From Isoetes taiwanensis (Eukaryota > Streptophyta > Lycopodiopsida > Isoetales > Isoetaceae), in NCBI GenBank assembly GCA_021234155.1, contig JAJEKV010000091.1, positions 3,915,501 to 3,979,500 of the forward strand: a stretch of 64,000 nucleotides of DNA, written 5' to 3'. The notes beneath the pieces were generated by a model that was given only the letters and a program-made list of their open reading frames with translations, ran no database searches and had not been told where the DNA came from. Positions 31,529-42,061 of the stretch are shown piece after piece (position 1 is the stretch's first letter; each line of letters starts with the position of its first letter). Both the position numbers and the translations under genes were made by a program.

Positions 31529-33000
31529 ATGCGTCCACATATGCATTGGAATTTTGTGCAATAATTTGGCAAATTTTCTTTTTCAAACTTGTTTGGCAAA
31601 AATGTGCACTTTCTCTCCCTAGTTTTGTTTCTAGAGAAAATATGGTCTTAGACCTTAGGAATATCAAATTTAATGGTATCCTTTGCATTTTCTCAAGAGA
31701 GTAGATGAATGATGGATGTGTGACATGTTTTGACTAGAAAAAAGATTTTGCCAACTTTTGGCTAGGCTAAATGGTCATGGAGCATGGAAAGGGAAAATAT
31801 GAAGCATGAGGGGTGTTACATGAGTAGGATCAAGATGGTAGACTAGGGAATCATGAAAGAAGCCTTGGAAAATAGAATTCATGCCAAAATAACTTGAATC
31901 TAGCCACATACCAATGAAACTTCGAGGGGTCTTCAAACTTTGACAAAAGGGTCTTCAATTTTAAGCTCAAATCTTCTTGCTTGAGTCTCAACCACATTGC
32001 AATGCTTGTATGATGTCCAACTGATGTCCTTCCTTTTGGTTCTTCATCATGGATGTCTTCTATGAGTCTTCAAAGATGGATGTCTACAAACTTGTTACTT
32101 GTTTAGCTCATGCACTCATGTGTCAATCCAAATGCTAGCCAAATGCATAATGTACATGGCTCTTCTATCTGCCAAACTGTAGCAGCATCATGCCAAATAA
32201 AGAAGGATAGGCTGGTCCCCCAGCCTCTAGTTCTTCATATAAGTTCTCAACAGTTCTTGATGATTGCCAATATGAGAGTATGGTTGGCAACATGGACTTT
32301 TACAAGAAAGAGGAGCAAGGTAGCATGGTGGGCAGGCCAAGTGATGTGCAATGATCATGGAAGCATAGATACGATGAACCTGCATGACAAGTGAGTAGAG
32401 TTGCCCTCAGGTATAGGACCAGGCCCCATGTATTCCTGGTCATATTCTAGAAAAAAGGGAGGAAAATGCATATCAACAATTTCAGTAGCTTTAGTAAAGG
32501 CTTTGTGTATGGTAACAAGTCCCTCTTGATTTTGTATCTTGAGCATTTTCCTGTGTACCCTTGGTCTACTGCTCAAATAAATGAAGGCAGAAGATGCAAA
32601 GTATGGTTAGGTACTTGGTTTACTTGGCATTTGACAAGATACAAGTTGAATCTCTCAACATATTGATGTATAATCTCACATGCTTGATATGGAAGGTCCG
32701 CAGCTCAAAAATTAGATCTTGAAGGTCAAGAAACTTACCAAACCTTGCCAAAAACTTCTTTACAATCTCATCCCAAGAGTTAGAATCTATGTTCATTACA
32801 TACTCAAGCCATGCTCTCACTTCATCATCCTTGCACTTTTTGAACTCTGAGAACTTGTAGCCCTTTTTGTAGCCATATTCCTAATAGTACTCTTCAAAAG
32901 TCTTCAAAAAGTTGTTAGCATTGATGCTTGGATCAAAAGTAGGTGGAGGAATTGGCATATTCAGTGCAAATAGTGACAAGGCATACCTGAATTACCTTGA
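31529..33000 (-). pseudogene. gag: Gypsy-type gag fragment with related flanking repeat
   Basis: On the minus strand from about 32990 to 32620 a near-continuous frame reads IPPPTFDPSINANNFLKTFE, one TAG stop, then KCKDDEVRAWLEYVMNI and SWDEIVKKFLARFGKF. This is the retrotransposon gag helix-bundle pattern of Ty3/gypsy elements. The frame continues about 32576-32355 (MLKIQNQEGL). The part 31840-32360 shares short phrases (GGGTCTTCAA, CTGGTCCCC.CAGCC) with 56740-57070, the 3' region of the gypsy element there, so both probably come from one family. No RT or integrase is seen here. Confidence 0.6.
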
Positions 33001-33049
33001 ATGCTTACTCCTTATGGTGCAGCAGAAGTTTCAGGGTTCTCTTGTGTCC

Positions 33050-33620
33050 AAGGAATAAATTACTAATCGCGTATTTCTTATTAGCCAGAATGACTTTAGC
33101 TAAACTTGCTCGATATTAATCCCAAAACTTTCTGTGGTTTAGCTAAACTCTACACATTTTTCCTCTCATACTTTCCAGCATTTAGCACTAACCCAAACAT
33201 CATCCCAAAAATTTCCATGGTGTGGCCAATAGAAAATATTAAGCCAAATCATTATACTTTTTTTCAATTGTTTCCACTTATTTTAGTCATTTTCTTTGTG
33301 AAAACATTCTAAAATAATGTTAAGTAGCCAATCATAATGCTAGAAACTAAACTACTAATCATATATTTCTTATAAACTAGAATGATGTTAGCTAAACTAG
33401 CCCGAAATTCATTCTAAAAGTTTCTATGATTTAGCTAAACAATACTAAATTTCACTCGCTTACTTTCTAGCGTTTGGCTAAAGAGCTCCAGGGTTGGCGC
33501 AGTCCCGAAAAAAGTTAAGCTAACATTATTATTTTTTTTCCAATCTTTTCCATTTACTTTAGCCAATTTTTTCTGAAAATGTGCTAAAAAATCGCCAAAT
33601 AGCTAAGTTTAGCCCTTAAA
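33050..33620. repeat. ~290-bp tandem duplication with TTTAGCTAAA palindromes
   Basis: Unit one (about 33050-33335) and unit two (about 33343-33620) align over their whole length. Shared landmarks include ACTAATC.... TATTTCTTAT, TTAGCTAAACT, TTTAGCTAAAC and ACTTTC.AGC.TTT. The perfect palindrome TTTAGCTAAA or a close form recurs several times. Confidence 0.6.
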
Positions 33621-34510
33621 TTATTCCATGCTTGTGTCTCTACATGGTCAGCACTTTCATTGTTCCTTCTTGGAGCCATGAGTTCTCAAGATCCAGGTCA
33701 CCAACTTATATGTTTAAGAATACCAGTTTGTAGAAAACTTTGTCTATTACTCCATTCAAAACAGAACATTGTGTAAAGGTATTTCATTCTGAATATTCAG
33801 ATTAATACATATTATATCCATCATGTTCATGTCATAGTGTTAAAAATGAAGATTCATCTATTACAGTCATATGGAAAAACAGATCATATATGGAAAACAA
33901 AGAGCCACAAATGATCATAGAGAAGATAGAAACTGTATCTGAATCCATGGTGACTTAATAAGCTAAAATTATCCAATAAACTCTTTAAATAAGTTATAAA
34001 CCAACAGGGAATGAAGAAAGCCAGTTAGGTGAACCTCCCTATAGTTTCAGCACCCCAGAACCTTGAATCATAGATATGACAGCATTGCAAGATTTTCTTT
34101 CCAACCAGACCTTGAACTTGAAAGAAAAAAGAGAACAAAAAGAGGAGAAACCAGTACCTATAGCAAAACATCACTACATTAGCATGATAATGGTAAAGAG
34201 TGAAGGGCCAAAAGGCACATAAGATTTCTCAGCCCTTCGTTGGTCATCTTTTGTAAACCTTTTGCCCCAAGTAAATCAGGTGAGAAAGATTTTTAGAATT
34301 TTTGGAAAAATCAAGAACAGTGCATGCTAAGCAATAAACAGATTATTATTATTTTAGGCAACATGCCAGTTTATGTAGACTGTTTTTAAGGTATACTCAT
34401 ATTACAAAAAGAATCTCAGCACAAGAATATCATGTAATAAGATATATGTATAGATTCATAGATGTAAATATAGCAAAAGGTGGGGAATCTTATAAAAGCA
34501 CAACCAAACC
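33621..34510. other. No recognisable gene
   Basis: AT-rich sequence without a family signature. On the minus strand at about 34030-34145 a short open stretch preceded by a pyrimidine tract could be an exon, but it is too short to support. Confidence 0.3.
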
Positions 34511-34825
34511 TGATAATCTTCCATATCATAATCCAAATATTCATCCTATGAGTCAGGAATTACGTCTTTGTTGCTAGAATCACCATGGAAAACCTCATTT
34601 CTGTTATATTTCTTGTAGCTTCCTGGCAGACCCTGATGCTTACCCACTCAGCCCAGGGCATTTGGTTCCACCATATTTATCACCATCCATTGTATAATTC
34701 TTAACACTATCTAAGCAAGCCTGAAACTTAGCTCCAAGCCATTCTTCCTCAAGCAGTGATTCGTTATCAGAACTATAGGGGCATCCATCTGAGTCAAACA
34801 CATCCATATATACCCCAATTTGCAT
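34511..34825 (-). pseudogene. Exon-like acidic open stretches of unknown family
   Basis: On the minus strand a frame from 34825 to 34640 reads DVFDSDGCPYSSDNESLLEE and on to NYTMDGDKYGG. It then ends at a stop directly after AGTGG|GTAAGC, a good donor-like site. In another frame, from about 34645 to 34511, GLPGSYKKYNRNEVFHGDSS and DEYLDYDMEDYQ are open except for one TAG, and end in CAG|GTTTGG, also donor-like. The composition (Asp/Glu/Tyr-rich) and the splice-like ends look like host-gene exons rather than transposon. I do not recognise the protein. It could be the decayed remnant of a minus-strand gene. Confidence 0.35.
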
Positions 34826-35451
34826 CTATGGTGATTTACACTTAAAGACCTTAAGAATCCCACGGATCATCCTTAACTCATTCAAGTGTGTAAACCAGAT
34901 ACTGCCAACATTCAAATCTAAAGCATAATTCTGATCCCTTACCAATATGTGTAGGTAGAACCCTAAAACAACAAAGCCTAAGCATGAGGACATTTCCATC
35001 CTTGTGCCAGACTTCTTATTCCTGAGCCATAGTGTGTTGATACATTCTTACCAACCAGGAATCACATCACTTCAGGCATTGGAAATATAGATTTGTGTAA
35101 GAGTAGCCTGCTCGACCAGAAGAATTCGAGCAAGCTTCTGTACGCATTCAACCCTAAAGTGGTAAATTAGATGAATACAAGTATGATGTAATGCATTTCG
35201 GCTATTAAATGCCATAACCTCCCCTAAGGCTATTAAAGCATCTTTTATTCCTTATACTCAATTCATATGTCAAACTAGAATAAGACAATTCTTTAGACCC
35301 CACATTACCAAGATATAAAACAACATGGCATGTTAAAGATACCGAGGCTAATAATCTATCATCCTTAGCTAATTAAAACTTGTAGGATGTAATCCCATTA
35401 TATATTTGAATTCAAAATAGAGAGAGATTCAAGATAAAGAGATGCGTATGC
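34826..35451. other. No recognisable gene
   Basis: Unique AT-rich sequence between the acidic frame and the LINE 3' end. A minus-strand stretch near 35060-35160 is briefly open after a CTTTAG acceptor-like site but shows no family match. Confidence 0.3.
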
Positions 35452-35485
35452 GTGGAGGCCTCTCAGGCCTATAAGACGACACTTT

Positions 35486-35929
35486 TTACATATCTTCATA
35501 AAAAAGTAGATGAGTTTCAGTTTCCTCATCTAACTCCTCACTCTCACTCTCATTCTCATCATCATTTTCATTTAAGAGAGTATTTACATTGTGTATACAT
35601 ATCTCTCTATAGTGCAATACTTCTATTAAGTATGACCCTATCTTATCACCCTGGAGTAGGAAAAACGCAGTAAGATCACTTGCCTCTATTCCAAAACGGT
35701 CTCGTATCATTTTGTATGCTGGACACCATATCAAAACATGCTCCTCGTCTTCTACATCTCCGCTACCACATACCTTGCATTCTCGCATCGTTCTGGGAAT
35801 GGACTGCCCCCATCTTCCTACTTCAATTCCAAGTCGGTGTGAGCTTAGACGTATCCTACTAATTGCATGTCTTTTTTTAACAGATATATCTTCACTCAAG
35901 TGTCTTGCAATATCCAATCTTGGGTTCAT
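35486..35929 (-). pseudogene. LINE-2 ORF2 C-terminal zinc-finger domain
   Basis: The frame reads ISVKKRHAISRIRLSSHRLG and then EVGRWG. It is followed by a Cys-His motif, CKVCGSGDVEDEEHVLIWCP, typical of the domain after LINE reverse transcriptases, and ends with an acidic tail (NENDDENESESEELDEETET). A frameshift near 36100 and a TAA near 35935 separate it from RT. Confidence 0.8.
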
Positions 35930-36099
35930 ATTTTACCTGTACAGGAACATTTTGGTCAAAGGTCCCTGCCATAATTTCCGCTTCACCATGCCACATACCC
36001 ATTGTCTAAAGTCCCCATCATACAGGACTGCATCCTCCCAATTGATCTCCCATCTTTTTAACCATTTTTTTACATCTGAAAACCATCCTTTTTGTTCAC

Positions 36100-36891
36100 T
36101 TACTTGCAGGGCAAGATGTGGTAGTCATCCATTCTCCTCACCTTCTTAAGGTATCGTATGCATTGGAGTATCGCTTCACCCTCAAGGGGCATTAAACCGC
36201 ATTCAGCTAGCATCATTTGATATGGCGTTTGGATCTTCACTCCTAATTCGAGTCTCAGGAATTTCTTTAGTACTTGTTCTACATCCTCCCATAAGCATTT
36301 AGGTAGCCCCGGTCCCCAAATCTCACAGCCATACAAAACAACACTTTGCACTAATGACTGAAATAATCTGCTTTTTAATTGCCAATTCCAAAGCGAGATT
36401 CTTCTACACATGCTTTGCATAGCATATAAGGATTTCAGACCTCCTTCAATTCTTTGTATTATGCAAGTATTCCACCTATGGTTCCTGCTTATGATGAGCC
36501 CCAAGTACTTATATGAATCACATGTATCTATTGTCTTCCCCTTGTATTTAAAATTTTCCTGTTTTAGTGCACCCACTGTCATGATATTGGTCTTCTCAAG
36601 ATTAACCTCCATGCCATTCACTTCACAAAAGGCAGCCAATGAATCTAAATGTTGTTGCATATGTTCTCGTGTGCGCGCAAAGATGACAACATCGTCAGCA
36701 TACATGAGCAACTGTATAACATACCCATTCAAGGTTGTGCCTCCTCTCCCATGACATCTAAGCCACTCCTCCAGGCTATCAATGAACAACCCAAATAGTG
36801 TTGGAGACATCGGGCACCCCTGTTTCACTCCTACATTGCTATCCACACAGTCCGGGATCTCTAATACAAGAGGCATGGATAGTTGCACCAA
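36100..36891 (-). pseudogene. LINE-2 RT, C-terminal half
   Basis: This carries GVKQGCPMSPTLFGLFIDSL and the catalytic YADDVVIF (residues 64-71 of this frame), then VNLEKTNIMTVG and YKYLGLIIS, all classic non-LTR RT motifs. It connects upstream to the 36922-37608 frame through a single in-frame TAG after PKDL. Confidence 0.88.
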
Positions 36892-36921
36892 AACTTTTTC
36901 ATATAATACTCGTACCGCATC

Positions 36922-37926
36922 CTATAAGTCTTTAGGCACATTCAGCTTTTCCATTCTTTCCCAAATTTGCTTCCTTGGTACTTTATCAAATGCTTTCTTG
37001 AAATCAACAAACAAGATGTATGCCGCTATCTTTGTACCTTTCACCGAATCCATGATGGTTTTTAGGACAAGTAAATGGTCCATTGTGGACCTATTGGGTC
37101 TGAACCCAGCTTGCGTTTCAGCCCTTACCTTCTCTTTTTCAGCCCAACCACTTATCTTTCTTTCTATAATTGTAGCAAACAATTTCGAAAATAGACTACT
37201 CACCATAAGCGTTCTATAATTATTTGCATCTGTTTTCACTCCACTTTTATGAATTGGGACCACTCTATTCAGTTGCCATTCCTGGGGGAACCCTTGTACC
37301 ATAGCTGCATTGAACATTTGGGCAATCTTGCTATAAAGCGTCTCTCCTGCCCACTTCAGGTGCTCAGCACATAATCCGTGGACATCTTTAGCTTTCCCAT
37401 TTGCAAGGTGTTTTATACCTTCAGCCACATCCTCATCACTAATTATCATTTTTGATTCCCGTCTCACTTCACCCGGTATCTCTTCATCATGGCAAAGCTT
37501 TTTAACCTGTTTCCACAAATCACTCGCGGTAAGGGGGACTGCTTGTTTTATAGTGCCTTTCAACCTATTCCAGAATAGTTTTGGCTCTTGCAGATATTGG
37601 TCTACCAATACTATTTGCTGATCTCTTATAAACTTCCTTTTCTTTTTCCTGACAATCTTATGGTATTCCTTTCTATGCTGGTCTCATCTTTCCCCTATGC
37701 TATTTCTGAATTTTCTCTTTGCAAGCCTACATTTAGAATCAAACCAGGAATTGCATTTCATACCTTTTTGCACACGCTGAGATGTGAAACTTCTGTTCGA
37801 TGCCTCGGTTAAGATCTCATGTACAGCTTTGCTAATTTCACTTGCGTCATCTGTCCACTTGGTGTTTGCAACTAGATCTTCCACTATTTGCCCATAGTAG
37901 TATGCTTTCTTGGGGTTTAATCTCAC
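36922..37926 (-). pseudogene. LINE-2 RT, N-terminal half and linker
   Basis: The frame 37608-36922 contains VVPIHKSG, NNYRTLMVSSLFSKLF, QAGFRPNRSTMDHLLVL and ILFVDFKKAFDKVPR (the catalytic Asp of motif A). The preceding linker 37926-37684 (MRLNPKKAYYYGQIVE) ends in a TGA that lies in frame with the continuation DQHRKEYHKI, so one codon change would reopen it. One frameshift at about 37922 separates this linker from the endonuclease. Confidence 0.87.
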
Positions 37927-38783
37927 CCCAAGATGTTTCCTGGTGCTTGTTCAATGTTATATACCATGATAGGTAGCTTGATGGCCAGAGGGACATGATC
38001 TGATTCGGTTTGCTCATCCATAACAGAAAATTCCAAATGATTTATAGTTTCATTGGAGGTAATCACATAGTCTACAACACTTCTGGTTCTACATGTACAT
38101 TGGGAGGTGGAAGGGAACTTACTAATACCATTACATATTAGTAAACCCGTACTGCAGCAGAGATGGAGAAGCTGTCGTCCAGATCGGGTGATTATCCCAT
38201 CACTAGATTCTCTATACCATCCTTCCTGCTTTAACTCAGCATCACTCATGGTATCTAACCAGAGTGGATCATGCTCTCCTGTATAAGCAGTGGCTTGCTT
38301 TTTCCCAGTTCTGCTATTAAAATCTCCAGTTAAGATAACCTCTCCTTTTTCTTGAAACTGCATTATGTCTTGCTCAAGTTCAAAGTATAGATCCTCACCA
38401 GAAGCTTCAATATTCTGATATATCCCTTTGTGCCTCGGGGCATAATAGCACACTGCTAAATAGAAAGGGTGATTTACCCCCTGGATTGCAAGCCATATAT
38501 ACTGGTTGTTTGAATCTTTTTTTATCCCCTGGACCAAATGACAAAAGGCATGTCTTACATAACAGGCAACTCCTCCATTACCATTATCTCCCTGTTTAAA
38601 TCGGTTATTTCTTACCGAATGTATTTTATTAAAACCATCAATCTGCGGCAGATCATACAGCTCATGTTCTTTCGTCTCTACAAAACATATCACATCAACA
38701 ACTTGTAGTATCTCCTGCATGCTTGTAATCTTTGTTTCCGTTAGTCTATTTATATTCCAGATTACTATTCTAAGAGCCTCCAC
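37923..38783 (-). CDS. LINE-2 ORF2 endonuclease domain (286 codons)
   Basis: An exonuclease-endonuclease-phosphatase fold that nicks target DNA for target-primed reverse transcription. Visible catalytic elements are WNINRL with the metal-binding Asn at residue 10, VETKE with Glu36, CYYAPRHKG (about residue 112-120), GDFNSRTG at 153-160, and SDHVPL near the C terminus. It begins at ATG 38783, seven bases after the ORF1 stop. All key residues are present. Confidence 0.9.
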   Translation of the reverse strand: MEALRIVIWNINRLTETKITSMQEILQVVDVICFVETKEHELYDLPQIDGFNKIHSVRNNRFKQGDNGNGGVACYVRHAFCHLVQGIKKDSNNQYIWLAIQGVNHPFYLAVCYYAPRHKGIYQNIEASGEDLYFELEQDIMQFQEKGEVILTGDFNSRTGKKQATAYTGEHDPLWLDTMSDAELKQEGWYRESSDGIITRSGRQLLHLCCSTGLLICNGISKFPSTSQCTCRTRSVVDYVITSNETINHLEFSVMDEQTESDHVPLAIKLPIMVYNIEQAPGNILG

Positions 38784-38789
38784 ACACCC

Positions 38790-39911
38790 CTATGCATCAA
38801 TTACTGCCTTACCCTTAACCCAGCATACCTTTTGTTGATTTTGTTTGGCCTCTTTAAACTTAACAATCTCTTCTTTCTTCTCACGTATTTGATCTCTTGT
38901 GAGGTCTTCATTCACCCAAATAAACTTCCCCTTTAGTTTAAAGCTGTTTTTGAGAACCTGGAATCGGCTATCCCTGTTAGAAAATCTGACCACAATGTGT
39001 CGTGTACCTGTATCCTTCCTCCCAATGCGGTATGCTTCTATAATTCCTGAGTTCACAATTCCCATTTCATCACAAAACAGTTTTTCTTCATTGCATTTGG
39101 TATCTTCATTCTCATGTTCAGGCAGTCCTACTATTCTTAAATTCAAGGCTCTCTGTTTTCTTTCTTGGCTTTCAATGTACTGTTCCATTCTGTCATTCAA
39201 TTCGGCCATCAAAGGTTCAAATGCTACTGTTTCCGTTTGGATTTTCAATTCAGCTATTTCTTCCTTAACCGCAGAGATCTGGTTACTTAGTCCTTCAACA
39301 CATAAGTTCAGCTGACCTGTTTCCGCTCTCCCACCTTGTTTCTTGAGTTGTTCCAATTCGCCTCTGAGTTGGTTCAGATGATCCGCAGTCTCAGCCTTCA
39401 TTTTCTGTAACTCAAGATTGATTTGGGCAGTCATGGAAGTTCTCAGTTCTTGTAGCAAGCTCTGCAACATGTTTTTGGAAAACTCTTCCATGAATGAGAC
39501 TTTGAAATCATCCAGCATAATCTTCATAGTGGATGCAGTAATCCCTGAATCAGATGTGATGGATGCAGAATCTTCCTCAGAAGCGGAGTGGGCTGAGTTT
39601 GGGTCAGAATCTACCTGGGAAGACTTAACCATTACTAGTTTTCCAGATTTCGTCTGCTCCTTTTTCGCAGACCCATCTGTATCTGCCGGCTCATTTTTTC
39701 CTGCCCTATTTACCCATGTAAATTTCGCAGACCCATCTGCATCTGCCGACTCATTTTTCCTTGCCCTATTTACCCCTATAAATCCACTGTTGGAGCTGTC
39801 CCTTGCGGTGAGGTTTATTTGGCTTCTTGTTGGAGTTATCCCCTCTGATTGCTCTCCTTTGGACCATCGATTTTTTAGGCTTTCCCATAAAATGACCAGG
39901 TTGGGAGAAAC

Positions 39912-39997
<86 letters not shown>

Positions 39998-39998
39998 C
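38790..39998 (-). CDS. LINE-2 ORF1 (nucleic-acid-binding coiled-coil protein), start uncertain
   Basis: The open frame ends at 38790 with AVIDA. Its apparent N terminus is a run of Ser-Leu from the (GA)n repeat and starts on a non-ATG codon, so the true start is unclear; the first in-frame ATG lies near the KLVMVKSS segment. The middle part is a heptad-rich coiled coil (about residues 150-280; LQKMKAETADHLNQLRGELE). The C-terminal part, RALNLRIVGLPEHE...EAYRIGR...RHIVVRFSNRD, resembles the RNA-recognition-like domain of LINE ORF1 proteins. A duplicated block (FIGVNRARKNESADADGSAK and FTWVNRAGKNEPADTDGSAK) occurs near residues 70-115. Confidence 0.82.
39914..39992. repeat. (GA)n microsatellite at the LINE-2 5' end
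   Basis: About 79 bp of uninterrupted GA dinucleotides. It is read as Ser-Leu repeats on the minus strand. Confidence 0.95.
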
Positions 39999-40539
39999 AA
40001 GCCTACAAGTAAATTACCTATCATCTGCGACAGATAAGCAGTCTTCTGGATACCATGATATAAGCAAATCAAAGAGTTCTGAATAGAGCTCCAAGGATCT
40101 GAGACAAACTAGATTTGAATCAACTTCCCATGTCAGCAAAGCACACCAGATTTGCAGTCCTAAATGGATGAACGAAGTGGAGCTTTACGGTTTTAAAATA
40201 AATCCAGGAGGATATTATTAGTGGCAAATATCACAAAGAAGCACCATTGAGAGATTTTGTTATAAAAATATTAACATAAAATGACTTACGTGGACCTCAA
40301 AACTTTCTGGTGTCAATCCAGTTTCAAAAAAGCCAAAAAACCTTTGGCGATATCATATTAGAAAAACACTAAAAACTTTTTCACCATTGGTAAATTAATT
40401 AATAATTATAGGCATTAGATGATTAGATATGCTTATAATAAATCTCAAGATGCCCAAACCCATCCTCCCCCTAACGAATTGCCCCTTAATAGGGGGCAAT
40501 CCAAAAAACACACTAAGTGTGAGTAAAAAGCAAAAAAAT
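39999..40539. other. No recognisable gene
   Basis: AT-rich spacer between LINE-2 and LINE-3. I see no coding signal. Confidence 0.4.
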
Positions 40540-42061
40540 AGAAGGAAGGAAGGAAGGAAGAAAGTATATTTTAACGTCCATGGAGACCAACTGGCCTATG
40601 AGACGGTCTTACAGTATAGCGGAAAGTTTCCAAACACAAAATACACAGAAACCCTGTACAATGTGTCTCTACCACTGGGATGAAAAAACCCCCGTGTGGG
40701 AGGAAAAACCCTTGTAGTAGGTGTTGAGAGGCCCTATTTGGGCGCTCAAATTCCCTGTCTTTGTGAGGGACTCCCACGGCGGTGGAGACTTCATGAGAAT
40801 GTAGGGCATAAGGCGTGCCACCATTGGCGAAGCCGGTTGTTTGTGTGGTGCTATCTCGAGCATCGAGATCGGCATGAAACTACTTTCGGATGTGTGCATA
40901 TCTTTGGGCATTCTGTAGAGCATGGTGTTCATCTTCTACTATACGCATATGGCAGAGCGGCATAATCTCTCATCTTAGGGGTATTCCACGCCCTCCATCC
41001 AGGTACCCCAACGGCCTGTCTCAATTCTGAGATGGTGGGACCCTGTCCTTATTGCAGCTATAGCTCTTCGTTTCTTGGTGGAAATGTGTGCCTTCAGATA
41101 CTGGTGGGGGCCGTGTTCAAGTGACGGATTGACCTGTGTGCGGTAGTGCTCTGTTTTGGGCTTTGCAAGAGTGGGCATCCACGGAGAGGACAAAGCAAAG
41201 CGCGCATTCAAATGCGACTTACGCTGCTGCGATTCGACATATCCACAATGCGTTGATAGTCTATGGACCATCATGCGAACCATCCCCTACAATGCTCTTG
41301 CCATACTCTCTTCAGACGTTGTGGCCCTTGTGCCAATAACAGAGCCCGGGGAGGAAGATGGTGTGCATCCATTTCGTCAACCTTATGAGAATACGCAAGG
41401 TGCCTGCGCATAGCAGAATGCTGCAGGGGCCAAAAGCCAGTCTCATACAACAAAATTGGATAAGGCACCGCGTCCTTGATGCCTAGGCTATATGTCAGGA
41501 AAGCCTTCTGCACCCTCTCTAGCTTATCCTAAGTACCCTTGCTAATCGCTGCCCCCCAGACCTCTACCCCATCTGGCCGATTGGTTCCACGAGTGCTTTC
41601 GGAACAAGTGTGCTGCGTGCTTGTCCTTGAGATCTATTACGTGATAGCTATTACGCATTGCATACTGGGGCTTTCCATCATAGCCGACCCTTCTTTCTAC
41701 ACAGTCATCCCATAGCATGTTAGCAGAGAAATCGATTCCCATATACTTGAAGGTCCTTACAACTTCCATCCTTTGTCCTCTGTAATAGAAGTCACGGGAT
41801 ATCATCTTGCCTTGACGGGATTGGCAGCAACTTGGTTTTCTATTTTGGTTATTTGTCATTCTGCTATGTCCGAAATTGGTTGAGAGCATCCAAATGTTCC
41901 TGCATACTCCTGGCTGTATGGGATAATAAGCCCAGATCGTCTGCATAGAGCAACTGTTTTACTGTATATGCCTCTGGCAACTGCGGGCCACCACCTCCAT
42001 GTTCTTGCATCCAGGTCTCCAACTTGTCAATATAGAGAATTTGGTAAGTACATAAGATCAA
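40540..42061 (-). mobile_element. LINE-3: 5'-truncated copy of the LINE-2-like family
   Basis: Minus-strand frames are broken but ordered. RT LLYADDLGLLSHTARSMQEH lies at about 41945-41890, the region after RT (GQRMEVVRTFKYMGIDFSAN) at about 41775-41720, and the post-RT segment STKKRRAIAAIRTGSHHLRI and ETGRWG at about 41080-41010, clearly related to the LINE-2 segment ISVKKRHAISRIRLSSHRLG. The 3' end carries CTCATAGGCC...TTGGTCTCCATGG (40565-40605) and a TTCC repeat tail, seen as GGAAGGAAGG at 40541-40560. It lacks endonuclease and ORF1. Confidence 0.82.

Larger units (their letters stand above)
35452..39998 (-). mobile_element. LINE-2: nearly full-length two-ORF LINE, minus strand
   Basis: Reading on the minus strand, ORF1 (38790-39998) is followed within a few bases by an ORF2 made of APE endonuclease (37923-38783), RT (about 36100-37608) and a C-terminal zinc finger (35486-35929). 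About half a dozen lesions separate it from an intact element. Its 5' end abuts a (GA)n tract at 39914-39992. The 3' end after the stop carries CTTATAGGCC, akin to the 3'-end motif of the related copies at 40.6 and 47.2 kb. I see no clear target duplication. The clade is uncertain. The zinc-finger spacing and the absence of poly(A) in the family differ from the L1-type copy at 28-31 kb. Confidence 0.88.

Noticed and set aside
36410-37219. Plus-strand frames opposite the LINE-2 RT
   Set aside because: They are antisense shadows of a clear minus-strand RT.
39418-40086. A 222-codon plus-strand frame containing Glu-Arg repeats
   Set aside because: It is antisense to LINE-2 ORF1, and the repeat is just the (GA)n tract.
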